A DNA stretch of 64,000 nt from positions 3,249,648 to 3,313,647 of the forward strand of contig NZ_CP029822.1 in the NCBI RefSeq assembly GCF_003991975.1. The letters are read 5' to 3'. Position numbers and translations under genes: made by a program. The DNA comes from Entomomonas moraniae (GTDB lineage: Bacteria > Pseudomonadota > Gammaproteobacteria > Pseudomonadales > Pseudomonadaceae). The notes under the pieces were generated by a model. That model made no database searches, had not been told where the DNA came from, and saw only the letters and a list, made by a program, of their open reading frames with translations. Shown here in pieces: positions 47,828 through 59,147 of this stretch; the first letter of the stretch is position 1, and each line of letters opens with the position of its first letter.

Positions 47828-49884
47828 TGAGTACTAAAGATTTTTTAGTGGAACTAGGTACTGAAGAGCTACCACCTAAAGCATTAAAAACGCTATCAGA
47901 AGCATTCCAAACAGGTATTGAGAAAGGCTTAAAAGAAGCAGGATTAAACTATAAACGTATTCAGTCTTATGCTGCACCTAGACGTTTAGCAGTGCTAGTG
48001 ACAGATTTAGAAGAACATCAAACTGATCGTACACAAACTATTGATGGCCCACCTCGACAAGCAGCATTTGGTTCTGATGGGCAACCAACACAAGCAGCAT
48101 TAGGGTTTGCACGTAAATGTGGTGTTGATTTAGCTGACGTTGACCAATCAGGGCCTAAATTGCGTTTTGTGCAAACAATAAAAGGGCAAGCGACAGCCAG
48201 TTTATTACCTGACATCGTGAGTAATTCTTTAGACAGTTTACCGATCCCTAAAAGAATGCGTTGGGCTGCTAGACGTGAAGAGTTTGTTAGACCCACACAA
48301 TGGTTGGTGATGTTGTTTGGTGATGAGGTAGTTGATTGTGAAATCTTGACACAAAAAGCTGGGCGAGAGTCAAGAGGGCATCGTTTCCATAATCCTGCAC
48401 CTGTTCATATTTCATCCCCTGCAAATTATGTAGAAGATTTACGTAGCGCTCATGTATTGGCTGATTTTGCAGAGCGTAAGCAGTTTATTGCTAATAAAGT
48501 AGCTGAGTTGGCCAAACAAAACCAAGGTACGGCTATTGTTCCAGAAGACTTACTTAATGAAGTGACAGCACTTGTCGAGTGGCCTGTACCGCTAGTTTGC
48601 CGATTTGAAGAGCGCTTTTTACAAGTGCCACAAGAGGCTCTTATTTCAACGATGCAAGATAATCAAAAATATTTTTGCTTGTTGGATGAGGTTGGCAAAC
48701 TCCTGCCATTATTTATAACGGTTGCCAATATTGACAGTAAAGACCCAACCCAAATTATTGAAGGTAATGAAAAAGTTGTGCGTCCACGCTTAACGGATGC
48801 AGAGTTTTTCTTTAAGCAAGACTTAAAGCAACCTTTAGAAGCGTTTAATGAGCGTTTAAAAAATGTTGTGTTTCAAGCAAAACTAGGTACTGTTTATGAC
48901 AAAGCAACCCGAGTTAGCCAGTTAGCTGCTATTGTGGCTCAAGAGATAGGTGCTGATACTAAACAGGCTGCGCGTGCGGGTATTTTATCTAAAGCAGATC
49001 TTGCAACTGAAATGGTGGGTGAGTTTCCTGAAATGCAAGGCATTGCTGGATATTATTATGCCCTGACTGGGGGAGAGGCAAATGATGTTGCGTTGGCTTT
49101 AAATGAGCAATACATGCCACGTAATATGGGGGGAGAGCTTCCCTCAACATTAGTTGGTGCAAGTGTTGCCATTGCTGATAAATTAGATACCCTAGTGGGG
49201 ATCTTTGGTATCGGTATGCTCCCAACGGGAAGTAAAGACCCTTATGCGCTTCGTCGAGCAGCATTAGGTATTCTTCGTATCCTTATTGAAAAGCGGTTAG
49301 AACTTAATTTGTCTGAGTTAGTTGATCAAGCGATAACACTCTATAGTGATCGTATTGAAAATAAAGCATTAAACACACAAGTTTTAGATTTTATTTTTGA
49401 TAGGCTACGTGCTCGGTATGAAGATGAAGGCATTAATATCACCACATATCAAGCAGTACGTGCCTTAAAACCTGTTTCACCACTTGATTTTGACCAACGT
49501 GTGCAAGCTGTTGAAGCTTTCCGCAGTCTGCCAGAAGCGGCACCTTTATCATTTGCCAATAAGCGCGTACAGAGTATTTTAGAAAAGGTTACGCCACAAG
49601 ATATTGCGGCATCTGTTGAGGCTTCACTATTACAAGAGAAAGAAGAAATCGCATTGGCCGAAGCCGTCAAACAATTAGAAAGTAAGGTTTCTCAATTAAG
49701 TGCTGATCGTAATTATACAGAAGCGCTCAATTGCTTATCTTCTTTACAAGTATTGCTTGATGGGTTCTTTGATGATGTATTTGTTAATGCGGAAGATATG
49801 AAAGTTCGAGCTAATCGTTATGCGTTACTTGCACAGATTCGCCAATTATTTTTGGGTATAGCTGATATATCGTTACTTGATTAA
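47827..49884 (+). CDS. glyS: Glycyl-tRNA synthetase beta subunit
   Basis: A 685-residue protein starting inside the glyQ stop. It has [18 protein letters not shown] at the start, the HD-like region, and a C-terminal anticodon-binding helical domain with [20 protein letters not shown]. It binds tRNA-Gly and completes the tetramer. Its own stop overlaps the start of gmhB (TAATG). Confidence 0.98.
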   Translation: MSTKDFLVELGTEELPPKALKTLSEAFQTGIEKGLKEAGLNYKRIQSYAAPRRLAVLVTDLEEHQTDRTQTIDGPPRQAAFGSDGQPTQAALGFARKCGVDLADVDQSGPKLRFVQTIKGQATASLLPDIVSNSLDSLPIPKRMRWAARREEFVRPTQWLVMLFGDEVVDCEILTQKAGRESRGHRFHNPAPVHISSPANYVEDLRSAHVLADFAERKQFIANKVAELAKQNQGTAIVPEDLLNEVTALVEWPVPLVCRFEERFLQVPQEALISTMQDNQKYFCLLDEVGKLLPLFITVANIDSKDPTQIIEGNEKVVRPRLTDAEFFFKQDLKQPLEAFNERLKNVVFQAKLGTVYDKATRVSQLAAIVAQEIGADTKQAARAGILSKADLATEMVGEFPEMQGIAGYYYALTGGEANDVALALNEQYMPRNMGGELPSTLVGASVAIADKLDTLVGIFGIGMLPTGSKDPYALRRAALGILRILIEKRLELNLSELVDQAITLYSDRIENKALNTQVLDFIFDRLRARYEDEGINITTYQAVRALKPVSPLDFDQRVQAVEAFRSLPEAAPLSFANKRVQSILEKVTPQDIAASVEASLLQEKEEIALAEAVKQLESKVSQLSADRNYTEALNCLSSLQVLLDGFFDDVFVNAEDMKVRANRYALLAQIRQLFLGIADISLLD

Positions 49885-50414
49885 TGAAGTTAATTATTTT
49901 AGATCGTGATGGAGTTATTAATCATGACTCCGATGATTATATTAAATCAGTTGATGAGTGGATGCCGATTGAAGGCTCGATTGAAGCGATTGCTAGACTA
50001 AATAAAGCTGGTTGGACCATTGCTGTTGCAACTAATCAATCAGGTATTGCACGTGGTTATTATGACCTTAATATGTTAGATGCAATGCATGATAAGCTTA
50101 GGCAGTTGGTAGCAAGCGAGGGTGGGCAGATAGGTTTGATTGCTTATTGCCCTCATGGCCCAGATGATGGTTGTGATTGTCGCAAGCCAAATACGGGTCT
50201 GCTCAAACAAATAGCGGATTATTATCAGGTTTCACTCACTGGCAAATGGTTTGTTGGTGATAGTGCAACAGATTTGGCTTTAGCTGAGCGTATGGCCTGT
50301 CAGCCTGTACTTGTTAAAACGGGTAAAGGGCTACGAACCTTAAGTAAAGGCGTTAACCCTAACGTGCTTATTTTTGAAGACTTAGTTGCTGTTACCGATT
50401 ATTTACTCTCGTAG
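49884..50414 (+). CDS. gmhB: D-glycero-beta-D-manno-heptose-1,7-bisphosphate 7-phosphatase
   Basis: A 176-residue HAD phosphatase with DRDGVIN (catalytic aspartates), ATNQSGIARGYY, the zinc site CPHGPDDGCDCRKP, and FVGDSATDLALA. It removes the C7 phosphate in ADP-heptose synthesis for LPS core. It overlaps the glyS stop by one base and is followed by plsC, the same order as in Pseudomonas. Confidence 0.95.
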   Translation: MKLIILDRDGVINHDSDDYIKSVDEWMPIEGSIEAIARLNKAGWTIAVATNQSGIARGYYDLNMLDAMHDKLRQLVASEGGQIGLIAYCPHGPDDGCDCRKPNTGLLKQIADYYQVSLTGKWFVGDSATDLALAERMACQPVLVKTGKGLRTLSKGVNPNVLIFEDLVAVTDYLLS

Positions 50415-50456
50415 TGATGTTTTTGACTCACTTTAACTCATGGGTTGGCTATTAGA

Positions 50457-51245
50457 ATGAAGAAAAAGTTATCATTTCTGCAAGCTTTACGTACCTCGCT
50501 ATTTTATCTGCTTTTATCATGCAGTGTCTTAATATGGGGTATTGTATGTTTGGCTGTATTTTTATTCATACCCTATGCGTGGTTAATGAAAGGTTTTATA
50601 CAACCGTGGTGCCGATTTGTTGTAGGCTTAGCTAGTGTTGTGGTTGGAGTTAAATACAACATCACAGGTTTAGAGAATCTACCTAAAAATGCTTGTGTCA
50701 TTGTTTCAAAACATCAGAGTACTTGGGAAACGATCTTTTATACAGGGCTTATTTACCCAATCAGTAATGTATTAAAAAGAGAGTTACAGTTTATTCCTTT
50801 CTTTGGATGGATGTTGGCCTTGAGTCGGCAAGTGGCTATTAATCGAGGGACACCGAAAGAAGCCTTTAAACAACTATTAGATAAAGGCTCGAAACTATTA
50901 AAAGCAGGGCACTATATTGTTATTTTTCCTGAAGGAACGCGCACGCTGCCTGGTCAAAATGGTCGTTTTACTCGCGGGGGGATTACCCTTGCCGCCACAG
51001 CAGGTGTTGAAGCTGTTCCCGTTGCTCATAATGCCGGTGAGTTTTGGCCTAAAAAAGGTTGGGCAAAGTTTCCGGGGGTAATCAACGTTGTATTTGGTGA
51101 ACCAATTAAGCCACAAGGTAGCGATGCAGAAAGCATTGCACAAGCAAACAAAGCAGCAGAAGCATGGATTGTGACAACCATGCAAAAGATTACATCTCCT
51201 ATATTCTTAGAAAAGGGGAACGAAACGACGTTGTCTGGGTCTTAA
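50457..51245 (+). CDS. plsC: 1-acyl-sn-glycerol-3-phosphate acyltransferase (PlsC family)
   Basis: I start at ATG 50457 (262 residues). A TTG four codons upstream is possible. The N-terminus holds two hydrophobic segments (about 10-55). The acyltransferase motif is SKHQSTWET, where the usual H-x4-D appears as H-x4-E, as in the Pseudomonas gmhB-linked members. FPEGTRT (motif III) is intact. It makes phosphatidic acid from lysophosphatidic acid at the inner membrane. No good ribosome site is visible, which suggests read-through from gmhB. Confidence 0.92.
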   Translation: MKKKLSFLQALRTSLFYLLLSCSVLIWGIVCLAVFLFIPYAWLMKGFIQPWCRFVVGLASVVVGVKYNITGLENLPKNACVIVSKHQSTWETIFYTGLIYPISNVLKRELQFIPFFGWMLALSRQVAINRGTPKEAFKQLLDKGSKLLKAGHYIVIFPEGTRTLPGQNGRFTRGGITLAATAGVEAVPVAHNAGEFWPKKGWAKFPGVINVVFGEPIKPQGSDAESIAQANKAAEAWIVTTMQKITSPIFLEKGNETTLSGS

Positions 51246-51300
51246 AGCCCAAGATTAATTGTTTACAAGTCGTTATACTATTATTAAGTTATTTATTTAA

Positions 51301-51927
<627 letters not shown>

Positions 51928-52001
51928 GAGCAAGATACTTTTAAACTGAGCTGTTCAAACGAATATTTTTTGAGTGAATTTTGATAATTTAGGGGAGTAT
52001 A

Positions 52002-52271
52002 ATGGCTCGTATTACTGTAGAAGACTGTCTAGAACACGTAGATAATCGCTTTGAACTTGTGATGTTAGCAGGTAAACGTGCGAGACAATTATCAACAGGT
52101 GGACGTGAACCACTTGTGGCGTGGGAAAATGATAAACCCACCGTTGTTGCATTACGTGAAATTGCCGATGGTTTATTAACTAAAGAATTTGTTGAGCAAG
52201 AATCTATTGTACATGAAGAACCTTTATTCATGGCATTTGAAGAAGGACAAATGGATAGCTTTAAAGGCTAA
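52002..52271 (+). CDS. rpoZ: RNA polymerase omega subunit
   Basis: An 89-residue protein with the omega signature [29 protein letters not shown] and [21 protein letters not shown] precedes ATG. It binds beta-prime and forms part of the ppGpp site 1. It lies between gmk and spoT as in most gammaproteobacteria. Confidence 0.98.
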   Translation: MARITVEDCLEHVDNRFELVMLAGKRARQLSTGGREPLVAWENDKPTVVALREIADGLLTKEFVEQESIVHEEPLFMAFEEGQMDSFKG

Positions 52272-52322
52272 ACATTTTGGTTACTCACTATGTAAGCTTG
52301 ATTTGGCAATAGGAAAGGGTTG

Positions 52323-54416
52323 ATGCTAACAATTGATAGTTTAGCTGATCGCTTATCTGAATACCTAACACCCGTGCAGGTTAATGGTATTCGACGTGCC
52401 TATTATTACGCAGATCAAGCTCATGATGGGCAACGCCGCCGTAGTGGTGAAAAATATATCACCCACCCCTTAGCTGTTGCCAGTATTTTAGCGGATATGC
52501 ATATGGATCATCAAAGCCTTATGGCTGCGATGTTACATGATGTTATTGAAGATACGGGGATTCCCAAAGAGGCACTGGTTGAGCAATTTAGCGAGGCAGT
52601 TGCTGACTTGGTAGATGGTGTTAGCAAATTAACCCAAATATCTTTCGATAGTAAAGAGCAAGCGCAAGCAGAGAACTTTCAAAAAATGGCCATGGCCATG
52701 GCTCGAGACATTCGAGTAATTATTGTTAAATTAGCCGATCGCTTGCACAATATGAGAACGTTGGAGGTAATGTCTCCCCCTAAACGTCGTCGTATTGCGA
52801 AAGAAACCCTCGAAATTTATGCCCCTATAGCAAATCGATTAGGGATGCGTGATGTGCAAGTTAGCTTAGAAGATCTTAGCTTTAAAGCCATGCATCCAAT
52901 GCGTTCATCTTTAATTGGTAAGGCCGTTCAAAAAGTCAGTGGTCATCGTCGTGAGGTTGTTGCAAAGTTTCAGTCAGCTATTGAAGCCTGTATTGTAAGG
53001 GAAAACTTACAGGGTACAGTAACAGGGCGCGAGAAGCATTTCTATAGTATCTACAAGAAAATGAAAGACAAAAAAAAGTCTTTTAATGAGATTATGGATA
53101 TTTATGCTTTTCGCATTGTTGTTGACTCCGTCGATATGTGTTATCGCGTATTAGGTGCAATGCATAACCTATTTAAACCTGTTCCAGGACGTTTTAAAGA
53201 TTATATTGCTATTCCCAAAGCCAATGGTTATCAATCATTACACACTTCCCTTTTTGGGATGAATGGGATTCCGATAGAAGTTCAAATCCGCACCAAAGAA
53301 ATGGATGAAATGGCCAGCTATGGCATTGCTGCTCACTGGCTGTATAAATCGGGCAGTGATGAAGTCAATCAGTCTCGAGTGAAGCGTTGGGTTAAGAACT
53401 TGCTAGAGCTTCAACAACGGGCGGGCAGTTCATTAGAATTTGTTGAGAACGTTAAGACCGACCTCTTTCCAGATGAAGTTTATGTATTTACGCCTAAAGG
53501 GCGTATTATGGAGTTAGTGAAGGGGTCAACAGCTGTTGATTTCGCCTATGCTGTTCATACTGACGTGGGTAATACTTGTATTGCTTGCCGTATTGATCGC
53601 CACTTAGCGCCTTTATCACAAATATTAGAAAGTGGTTCAACGGTTGAAATTGTTTGTTCTCCAAATGCGAGGCCTAATCCTGCATGGTTAAACTTTATTG
53701 TAACAGGGCGCGCTAGAACAAATATTCGCCACGCTTTAAAACAACAGAAGCAAAAAGAATCTATTAAGTTAGGTGAAAGCCTATTAAGTAAAGAGTTATC
53801 AGCCAATGGGTTTGGTTTGGATCAAATAGAGCCAGAACGTATTGATGCTGTCTTAAAAGAATATAAGTTGGCATGTCTTGAAGATCTGTTTGAAGAAATA
53901 GGGCTGGGTAATCGAGTTTCTTACTTTGTAGCACAACATTTGGTTAAAGGATTTGATAAAACGACAGCTAATAAAAAGCCACTTGAAATTACCGGCACTG
54001 AAGGATTAGTTATTAGTTATGCAAAATGTTGCTATCCTATTCCACGTGATCCGATTATTGGTCATCTATCCATAGGCAAAGGAATTGTCGTCCACATAGA
54101 AAATTGCAAGTCTATTGCTGATAAGACCGATACTGATAAATATATCCCTTTACAATGGGCCATTAATATCTCGGGAGAGTTTGAAGTTCAATTGCATGTT
54201 GAACTTGAACAACAACGTGGATTGATTGCGTTACTTGCTGATGCCGTCAATGTAGCTGACGCTAATATTGAAAAGATCAGTGTGGACGAACGAGATGGTA
54301 AAACTTGTGTTGTTACGATGGTTGTAACTGTACATAATCGTGTGCATTTATCTCAAGTAATTAAGAAGTTACGCCTTATTAATGGTATTATAAAAATAGC
54401 AAGATCAAGACATTAA
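52323..54416 (+). CDS. spoT: Bifunctional (p)ppGpp synthetase/hydrolase SpoT
   Basis: Started at ATG 52323 (697 residues). Domains in order: HD hydrolase ([20 protein letters not shown]), synthetase ([41 protein letters not shown]), TGS (about 385-445, [13 protein letters not shown]), a helical and zinc-like region, and C-terminal ACT (about 620-697). The HD residues are intact and the RFKD type in the synthetase is the SpoT form, so hydrolysis should dominate. The TTG directly before ATG is a possible alternative start. Confidence 0.97.
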   Translation: MLTIDSLADRLSEYLTPVQVNGIRRAYYYADQAHDGQRRRSGEKYITHPLAVASILADMHMDHQSLMAAMLHDVIEDTGIPKEALVEQFSEAVADLVDGVSKLTQISFDSKEQAQAENFQKMAMAMARDIRVIIVKLADRLHNMRTLEVMSPPKRRRIAKETLEIYAPIANRLGMRDVQVSLEDLSFKAMHPMRSSLIGKAVQKVSGHRREVVAKFQSAIEACIVRENLQGTVTGREKHFYSIYKKMKDKKKSFNEIMDIYAFRIVVDSVDMCYRVLGAMHNLFKPVPGRFKDYIAIPKANGYQSLHTSLFGMNGIPIEVQIRTKEMDEMASYGIAAHWLYKSGSDEVNQSRVKRWVKNLLELQQRAGSSLEFVENVKTDLFPDEVYVFTPKGRIMELVKGSTAVDFAYAVHTDVGNTCIACRIDRHLAPLSQILESGSTVEIVCSPNARPNPAWLNFIVTGRARTNIRHALKQQKQKESIKLGESLLSKELSANGFGLDQIEPERIDAVLKEYKLACLEDLFEEIGLGNRVSYFVAQHLVKGFDKTTANKKPLEITGTEGLVISYAKCCYPIPRDPIIGHLSIGKGIVVHIENCKSIADKTDTDKYIPLQWAINISGEFEVQLHVELEQQRGLIALLADAVNVADANIEKISVDERDGKTCVVTMVVTVHNRVHLSQVIKKLRLINGIIKIARSRH

Positions 54417-54445
54417 TAGATAATATTCTTTTGAGGATAGCGTTT

Positions 54446-54829
54446 ATGAGAAAAGAAGTCATCAAAACAGAAAAGGCTCCTGCGGCAATTGGTACTTACT
54501 CACAAGCAATAAAGGTTGGTGAAACCGTTTATTTGTCAGGACAAATTCCTTTAAATCCGTTAACCATGCAGTTAATTGATGGTGGGTTTGAAGCGCAGGC
54601 TGTACAAGTGTTCGAGAATTTAAAAGCAGTAGCTGAAGCCGCTGGCGGAAGCTTACAAAATATTGTGAAACTAAATATCTATTTAACTGATTTGGATAAT
54701 TTTACTAAACTAAATGAAATTATGGGTCGTTATTTTGCAGAGCCTTATCCTGCACGTGCGGCAATCGGTATTAGTGCTTTACCCAAGGGCTCATTGGTGG
54801 AGATGGATGCTGTTTTAGTCTTGGGATAG
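54446..54829 (+). CDS. ridA: Reactive intermediate/imine deaminase RidA
   Basis: Started at ATG 54446 (GAGGATAG upstream), 127 residues. It shows the RidA pattern [19 protein letters not shown], the catalytic arginine in [16 protein letters not shown], and the closing VEMDAVLV. It hydrolyses reactive enamines/imines from PLP enzymes. It lies in the spoT-ridA order of Pseudomonas. Confidence 0.95.
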   Translation: MRKEVIKTEKAPAAIGTYSQAIKVGETVYLSGQIPLNPLTMQLIDGGFEAQAVQVFENLKAVAEAAGGSLQNIVKLNIYLTDLDNFTKLNEIMGRYFAEPYPARAAIGISALPKGSLVEMDAVLVLG

Positions 54830-54856
54830 CTCAATTAATTTTAAAAGGTTAAATAC

Positions 54857-55768
54857 ATGACGCTCACAGAACTTCGTTACATTGTTGTATTGGCACAAGA
54901 AAAACACTTTGGTAAAGCGGCTGATCGTTGTACCGTCAGTCAACCAACGTTGTCTGTGGGTGTTAAAAAGATAGAAAAAGAGCTGGGTGTCTATATTTTT
55001 GAGCGCAGTAAAAACTCTGTGCGCTTAACGCCTGTGGGTGAGATTATTGTCGAACAGGCAAAGAAAGTACTAGAGCAAACCCAGGTGATACGTGAGTTGG
55101 CACTGATTGGTAAAGACCAGTTGTCCGCCCCTTTAAGGGTGGGTGCAATCTATACCATAGGGCCTTATTTGTTTCCCCACCTTATCCCTGAGTTACACAC
55201 TATTGCTCCAAATATGCCTTTGTACATAGAGGAAAACTTTACTCATGTGCTAAAAGAAAAATTAAAGGCTGGGGATCTGGATGCCATTATTGTTGCACTA
55301 CCTTTTAGCGATGTCGATATTGTAGCGAAACCTTTGTATGACGAATACTTTGATGTTTTGTTACCCGCGAAGCATCCTTGGGCTAAGCGTAAATCTATCA
55401 ATCCTGATGAATTGTCAGGTAAGACACTCTTACTATTAGGTGAGGGGCATTGTTTTCGTGATCAAGTGTTAGAAGCCTGCCCAACACATAAGGAACACGG
55501 TGGTAATGGTAGTGAGTATACAGAAGTAGAATCTACATCGCTTGAAACTATTCGCCATATGGTTGCCTCTGGATTAGGTGTTTCTGTGCTTCCTCATTCT
55601 GCTATTCATAGCCCTTACTATGCTGAAGGAGTAGTTGAAGTCAGACCTTTCTCTGCACCAAAACCTAAAAGAACAGTTGCTATTGCTTGGCGTATGAGTT
55701 TTCCAAGGGCTAAGGCAATTGATGTATTAGTTGACGCTATTCAGCGTTGTGCAGACAACATACTTTAA
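54857..55768 (+). CDS. oxyR: Hydrogen peroxide-sensing regulator OxyR
   Basis: A 303-residue LysR-type protein with an N-terminal winged helix (FGKAADRCTVSQPTLSVGVKK). The redox cysteine pair is GHCFRDQVLEAC, C-x8-C as in E. coli Cys199-Cys208. This identifies OxyR, activator of catalase, AhpC and related genes upon disulfide formation. It lies directly upstream of recG by nine bases, as in Pseudomonas. Confidence 0.95.
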   Translation: MTLTELRYIVVLAQEKHFGKAADRCTVSQPTLSVGVKKIEKELGVYIFERSKNSVRLTPVGEIIVEQAKKVLEQTQVIRELALIGKDQLSAPLRVGAIYTIGPYLFPHLIPELHTIAPNMPLYIEENFTHVLKEKLKAGDLDAIIVALPFSDVDIVAKPLYDEYFDVLLPAKHPWAKRKSINPDELSGKTLLLLGEGHCFRDQVLEACPTHKEHGGNGSEYTEVESTSLETIRHMVASGLGVSVLPHSAIHSPYYAEGVVEVRPFSAPKPKRTVAIAWRMSFPRAKAIDVLVDAIQRCADNIL

Positions 55769-55777
55769 TATTAATAC

Positions 55778-57853
55778 ATGGCGGATTTAGCCCATACTGC
55801 AATTACACACCTAAAAGGTGTTGGTGATGCGTTAGCTGAAAAGTTAGCCAAGCTATCTATTGTTACCTTACAAGATTTACTGTTTCATTTACCACTACGC
55901 TATCAGGATAGAACACGAATCACACCCATAGGTGCGCTGTTTGCAGGACAAGATGCCGTGGTCGAGGGAGCAGTGATTTCTGCCAGTGTCTTGATGGGAC
56001 GCCGTCGCAGCTTGTTGGTAAAGTTGCAAGATGGTAGCGGTACGATTGGTTTAAGATTTTATTTTTTTAATCAATCACAAAAAAACTCTTTTATCAAAGG
56101 TGCCCGTGTGAGGTGCTTTGGCGATGTGCGTGCAGGCGCATCAGGATTAGAACTCTATCACCCAGAATATCGTATTATTGCAGACGATAAAATAATGCCT
56201 GTCGAGCAGACATTAACACCGATTTACCCGACTACAGAGGGTCTTACTCAGCAACGATTAAGACAGTTAGTTGAGCAAACATTGGGTTTATTAAGTAGCC
56301 ATAACTTACCCGATTATTTACCAACGAATTTAATTGAGCACTATGACTTAGGTGATTTGAGAGAAGCTATTTGTTATCTTCATCACCCACCACCAGATGC
56401 TAATGCACAATTATTAGCAGAGGGTAAACATTGGGCACAAAAAAGATTAATTTTTGAAGAACTACTTAGCCACCAGCTATCATTACAGCGTTTGCGTGAG
56501 CAAATTAGAAGCCAGTCAGCGATAGCCATTGTACATTCAACTAAACTAGTGCCTGATTATTTAAAACAGTTACCGTTCAGCCCTACTCAAGCACAGCAAC
56601 GCGTTGTACAAGAAGTAACTTATGATCTTGGTATGCCGCTTCCCATGTTACGTTTAGTACAGGGGGATGTGGGGGCTGGTAAGACGGTTGTTGCCGCGTT
56701 ATCTGCGTTGCCCGTAATAGAAGCGGGTTATCAAGTAGCACTGATGGCGCCTACGGAGATTTTAGCTGAACAGCATTTTCTAACGTTTCAGCGTTGGTTT
56801 GAACCGCTAGGTATTAAGGTGGCTTGGTTAGCAGGAAAGTTAAAAGGAAAAGCGCGGCAGAATGCGTTAACTGATATTGCTGAAGGTGCGGCAATGGTGA
56901 TAGGCACGCATGCGCTATTTCAACGTGATGTTTTTTTTAAGCAATTGGCTTTGGTCATTATTGATGAGCAACACCGTTTTGGTGTTGAACAACGTTTGGC
57001 ATTAAGAGATAAAAGTGTTGATGGTCTATTTCTACCTCATCAGTTGATTATGACCGCTACGCCTATTCCAAGAACGCTCGCAATGAGTGCTTATGCTGAT
57101 TTAGATACTTCTATTCTCGATGAGTTACCACCGGGGCGAACGCCCGTATCAACTGTTGTTTTACCTGATAGTCGCAGGCCAGAAGTTATTACTCGTGTCC
57201 AGCAAGCTTGTAAAGAGGGAAAGCAGGCGTATTGGGTGTGTACATTGATTGAGGAGTCAGAAGAGCTGACTTGCCAAGCGGCTGAAACAACATTTACGGA
57301 ATTGTCTGAGTTATTGCAGGGCGTTTCTATTGGGCTGATTCATGGACGAATGAAAGCAAATGAGAAAGTAGCATTGATGCAACGTTTCAAAGAGGGTGAG
57401 TTACAGCTACTTGTTGCTACCACAGTGATTGAAGTAGGGGTGGATGTGCCTAATGCAAGCTTAATGATTATTGAGAATCCTGAACGATTGGGCTTGGCAC
57501 AATTACATCAGCTTCGTGGTCGAGTGGGAAGGGGCCAAGCAGAAAGTTTTTGTTTATTGCTATACCATGCGCCTTTATCAAGAATAGCACAAGAGCGTTT
57601 GTCTATTATGCGTGAAACCAATGATGGCTTTATTATTGCCGAAAAGGATTTGGAAATTAGAGGACCCGGTGAAGTATTAGGAACTCGACAAACAGGATTA
57701 TTACAATTTAAAGTGGCAGATCTAATGCGCGATAGCGACTTGTTGCCTGATATTCGAGAAGCTACACAAGAACTCTTAGAAAATCATAAAGAAAGCATCG
57801 ATTTGTTACTTGATCGTTGGGTAGCTAACCGAGAACGTTACGGACAAGTCTAA
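55778..57853 (+). CDS. recG: ATP-dependent DNA helicase RecG
   Basis: A 691-residue helicase. The N-terminal wedge/OB domain is at about 1-160. The helicase motifs follow: GDVGAGKTVVA (I), MAPTEILAEQH (Ia), IIDEQHRFGVEQR (II), MTATPIPRTLAM (III), VATTVIEVGVDVP (V) and QLRGRVGRG (VI). RecG drives fork regression and branch migration. No strong ribosome site precedes ATG, consistent with coupling to oxyR. Its stop codon abuts the end of the convergent gene with no gap. Confidence 0.97.
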   Translation: MADLAHTAITHLKGVGDALAEKLAKLSIVTLQDLLFHLPLRYQDRTRITPIGALFAGQDAVVEGAVISASVLMGRRRSLLVKLQDGSGTIGLRFYFFNQSQKNSFIKGARVRCFGDVRAGASGLELYHPEYRIIADDKIMPVEQTLTPIYPTTEGLTQQRLRQLVEQTLGLLSSHNLPDYLPTNLIEHYDLGDLREAICYLHHPPPDANAQLLAEGKHWAQKRLIFEELLSHQLSLQRLREQIRSQSAIAIVHSTKLVPDYLKQLPFSPTQAQQRVVQEVTYDLGMPLPMLRLVQGDVGAGKTVVAALSALPVIEAGYQVALMAPTEILAEQHFLTFQRWFEPLGIKVAWLAGKLKGKARQNALTDIAEGAAMVIGTHALFQRDVFFKQLALVIIDEQHRFGVEQRLALRDKSVDGLFLPHQLIMTATPIPRTLAMSAYADLDTSILDELPPGRTPVSTVVLPDSRRPEVITRVQQACKEGKQAYWVCTLIEESEELTCQAAETTFTELSELLQGVSIGLIHGRMKANEKVALMQRFKEGELQLLVATTVIEVGVDVPNASLMIIENPERLGLAQLHQLRGRVGRGQAESFCLLLYHAPLSRIAQERLSIMRETNDGFIIAEKDLEIRGPGEVLGTRQTGLLQFKVADLMRDSDLLPDIREATQELLENHKESIDLLLDRWVANRERYGQV

Positions 57854-58378
57854 TTAATAAGTATTTTTAAGTTTTATATATTGCTGAGCACTGTACAATA
57901 AAAACTCTTTTTCAGACTCAATCAGCGGGCGTAGTTGCCTAGCAGGGTTCCCAACATATAGATACCCACCATTTAGTTTTTTCCCGGGTGGAACGACCGT
58001 TCCCGCACCAATGATAACATCACTACTGATTTCGACATTATCTAGAATAATACTGCCCATACCGATTAATACACGATTACCAATTGTGCAACCATGTAGA
58101 ACCGCTTTATGCCCAATGGTTACATCCTCACCAATGGTGAGAGGTGATCCTTCTTTCCCAGACTCTTCATTTTTGTGTGTAACATGTAATACACAACCAT
58201 CTTGGACATTGCTTCGTGCACCAATACGAATGCTATTAACATCACCACGAATCACAGCATAAGGCCAAATTGAACATTGTTCTCCAAGTTCAACATCACC
58301 AATAATAATGGCGGATTCATCAATAAAAACATCACTGCCTATAACAGGTGACTTACCATTGTAAGGGCGAATTGACAT
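57854..58378 (-). CDS. Gamma carbonic anhydrase family protein
   Basis: A 174-residue left-handed beta-helix protein with hexapeptide repeats (IGDVELGEQCSIWPYAVIRG). The putative zinc histidines are in LHVTHKN and IGHKAVLHGC, and a closing YVGNPARQLRPL is typical of the YrdA/CaiE group. It may be a trimeric carbonic anhydrase or a relative of unknown activity. Single gene, end to end with recG. Confidence 0.9.
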   Translation of the reverse strand: MSIRPYNGKSPVIGSDVFIDESAIIIGDVELGEQCSIWPYAVIRGDVNSIRIGARSNVQDGCVLHVTHKNEESGKEGSPLTIGEDVTIGHKAVLHGCTIGNRVLIGMGSIILDNVEISSDVIIGAGTVVPPGKKLNGGYLYVGNPARQLRPLIESEKEFLLYSAQQYIKLKNTY

Positions 58379-58465
58379 GATGGTTGCTCCATAATAATCT
58401 AATGGTACTAAATGGCTGCGAGTATAGCATAGATAATAGTGGGTAATATGTACTGTCGCGTATGT

Positions 58466-59038
58466 TTATTTAATATTTAACCAATAAACAGGGTAGCCAA
58501 ATAATTCGCGAATAACAGAGAAGAAATCTTTGCCAGAAATATAATCAGGTGATGCCTGCCCAATTTTCTTTATTCCTGCTCGTTTGAAGGCCAGTTTTGT
58601 TCTTGCTATGTGGTAGTATTGAGAAACAATAATGGCAGATTGTAAGTGATTTTTTTGCATGTACAGGTATGTATTATTTGCTGTAGCACGGGTATTAACA
58701 CCTTCGGTGTCTCTAATAATGGCAGATGAGGGAATACCCCTTGCTATAAGGTAGTTAGACATTGCAATAGCTTCGTTGAAACCTTCTTTGCCTGTGCCAC
58801 CACTTACTAGAATTCGAGGTGCATAGCCCTGTTGATAAATTTCTATCGCTTTGTTGAGGCGAACAGCTAATCCCCTACTAGGTATCCCAGAAGGTGAAAC
58901 TTTGTTGCCTAATACTACGATGAGATCAGCTTTAAACACATTGTCTTTTGCATTTAATAGAATAATTGTAAAGATAAGTGTTATAAAAATAATAGGAATA
59001 ATCCAAAAGATTTTTTTGTGATGAGCAATCCATTTCAT
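58466..59038 (-). CDS. YdcF/SanA-family DUF218 membrane protein
   Basis: A 190-residue protein with one N-terminal membrane anchor (about 8-28) and a DUF218 domain: ADLIVVLGNKVSPSG, ILVSGGTGKEGFNEA, NTRATANNTYLYM and VSQYYHIARTKLAFKRAGI. Family members lie in the envelope; SanA affects the barrier function and YdcF binds SAM. The substrate is unknown. Confidence 0.87.
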   Translation of the reverse strand: MKWIAHHKKIFWIIPIIFITLIFTIILLNAKDNVFKADLIVVLGNKVSPSGIPSRGLAVRLNKAIEIYQQGYAPRILVSGGTGKEGFNEAIAMSNYLIARGIPSSAIIRDTEGVNTRATANNTYLYMQKNHLQSAIIVSQYYHIARTKLAFKRAGIKKIGQASPDYISGKDFFSVIRELFGYPVYWLNIK

Positions 59039-59109
59039 ACAGTGTCAGTACAGTTATCGTAAATTTTTATTATAGCCTTGTACTCGTTAAAAGGATATAA
59101 GTGCACGCA

Positions 59110-59137
59110 AAAAGGTGGTTAGATCAAACCACCTTTT
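59110..59137 (-). terminator. Terminator of terC
   Basis: AAAAGGTGGTT (59110-59120) pairs with AACCACCTTTT (59127-59137). On the minus strand it ends in T5, just after the terC stop. Confidence 0.88.
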
Positions 59138-59147
59138 AAGAGGGATA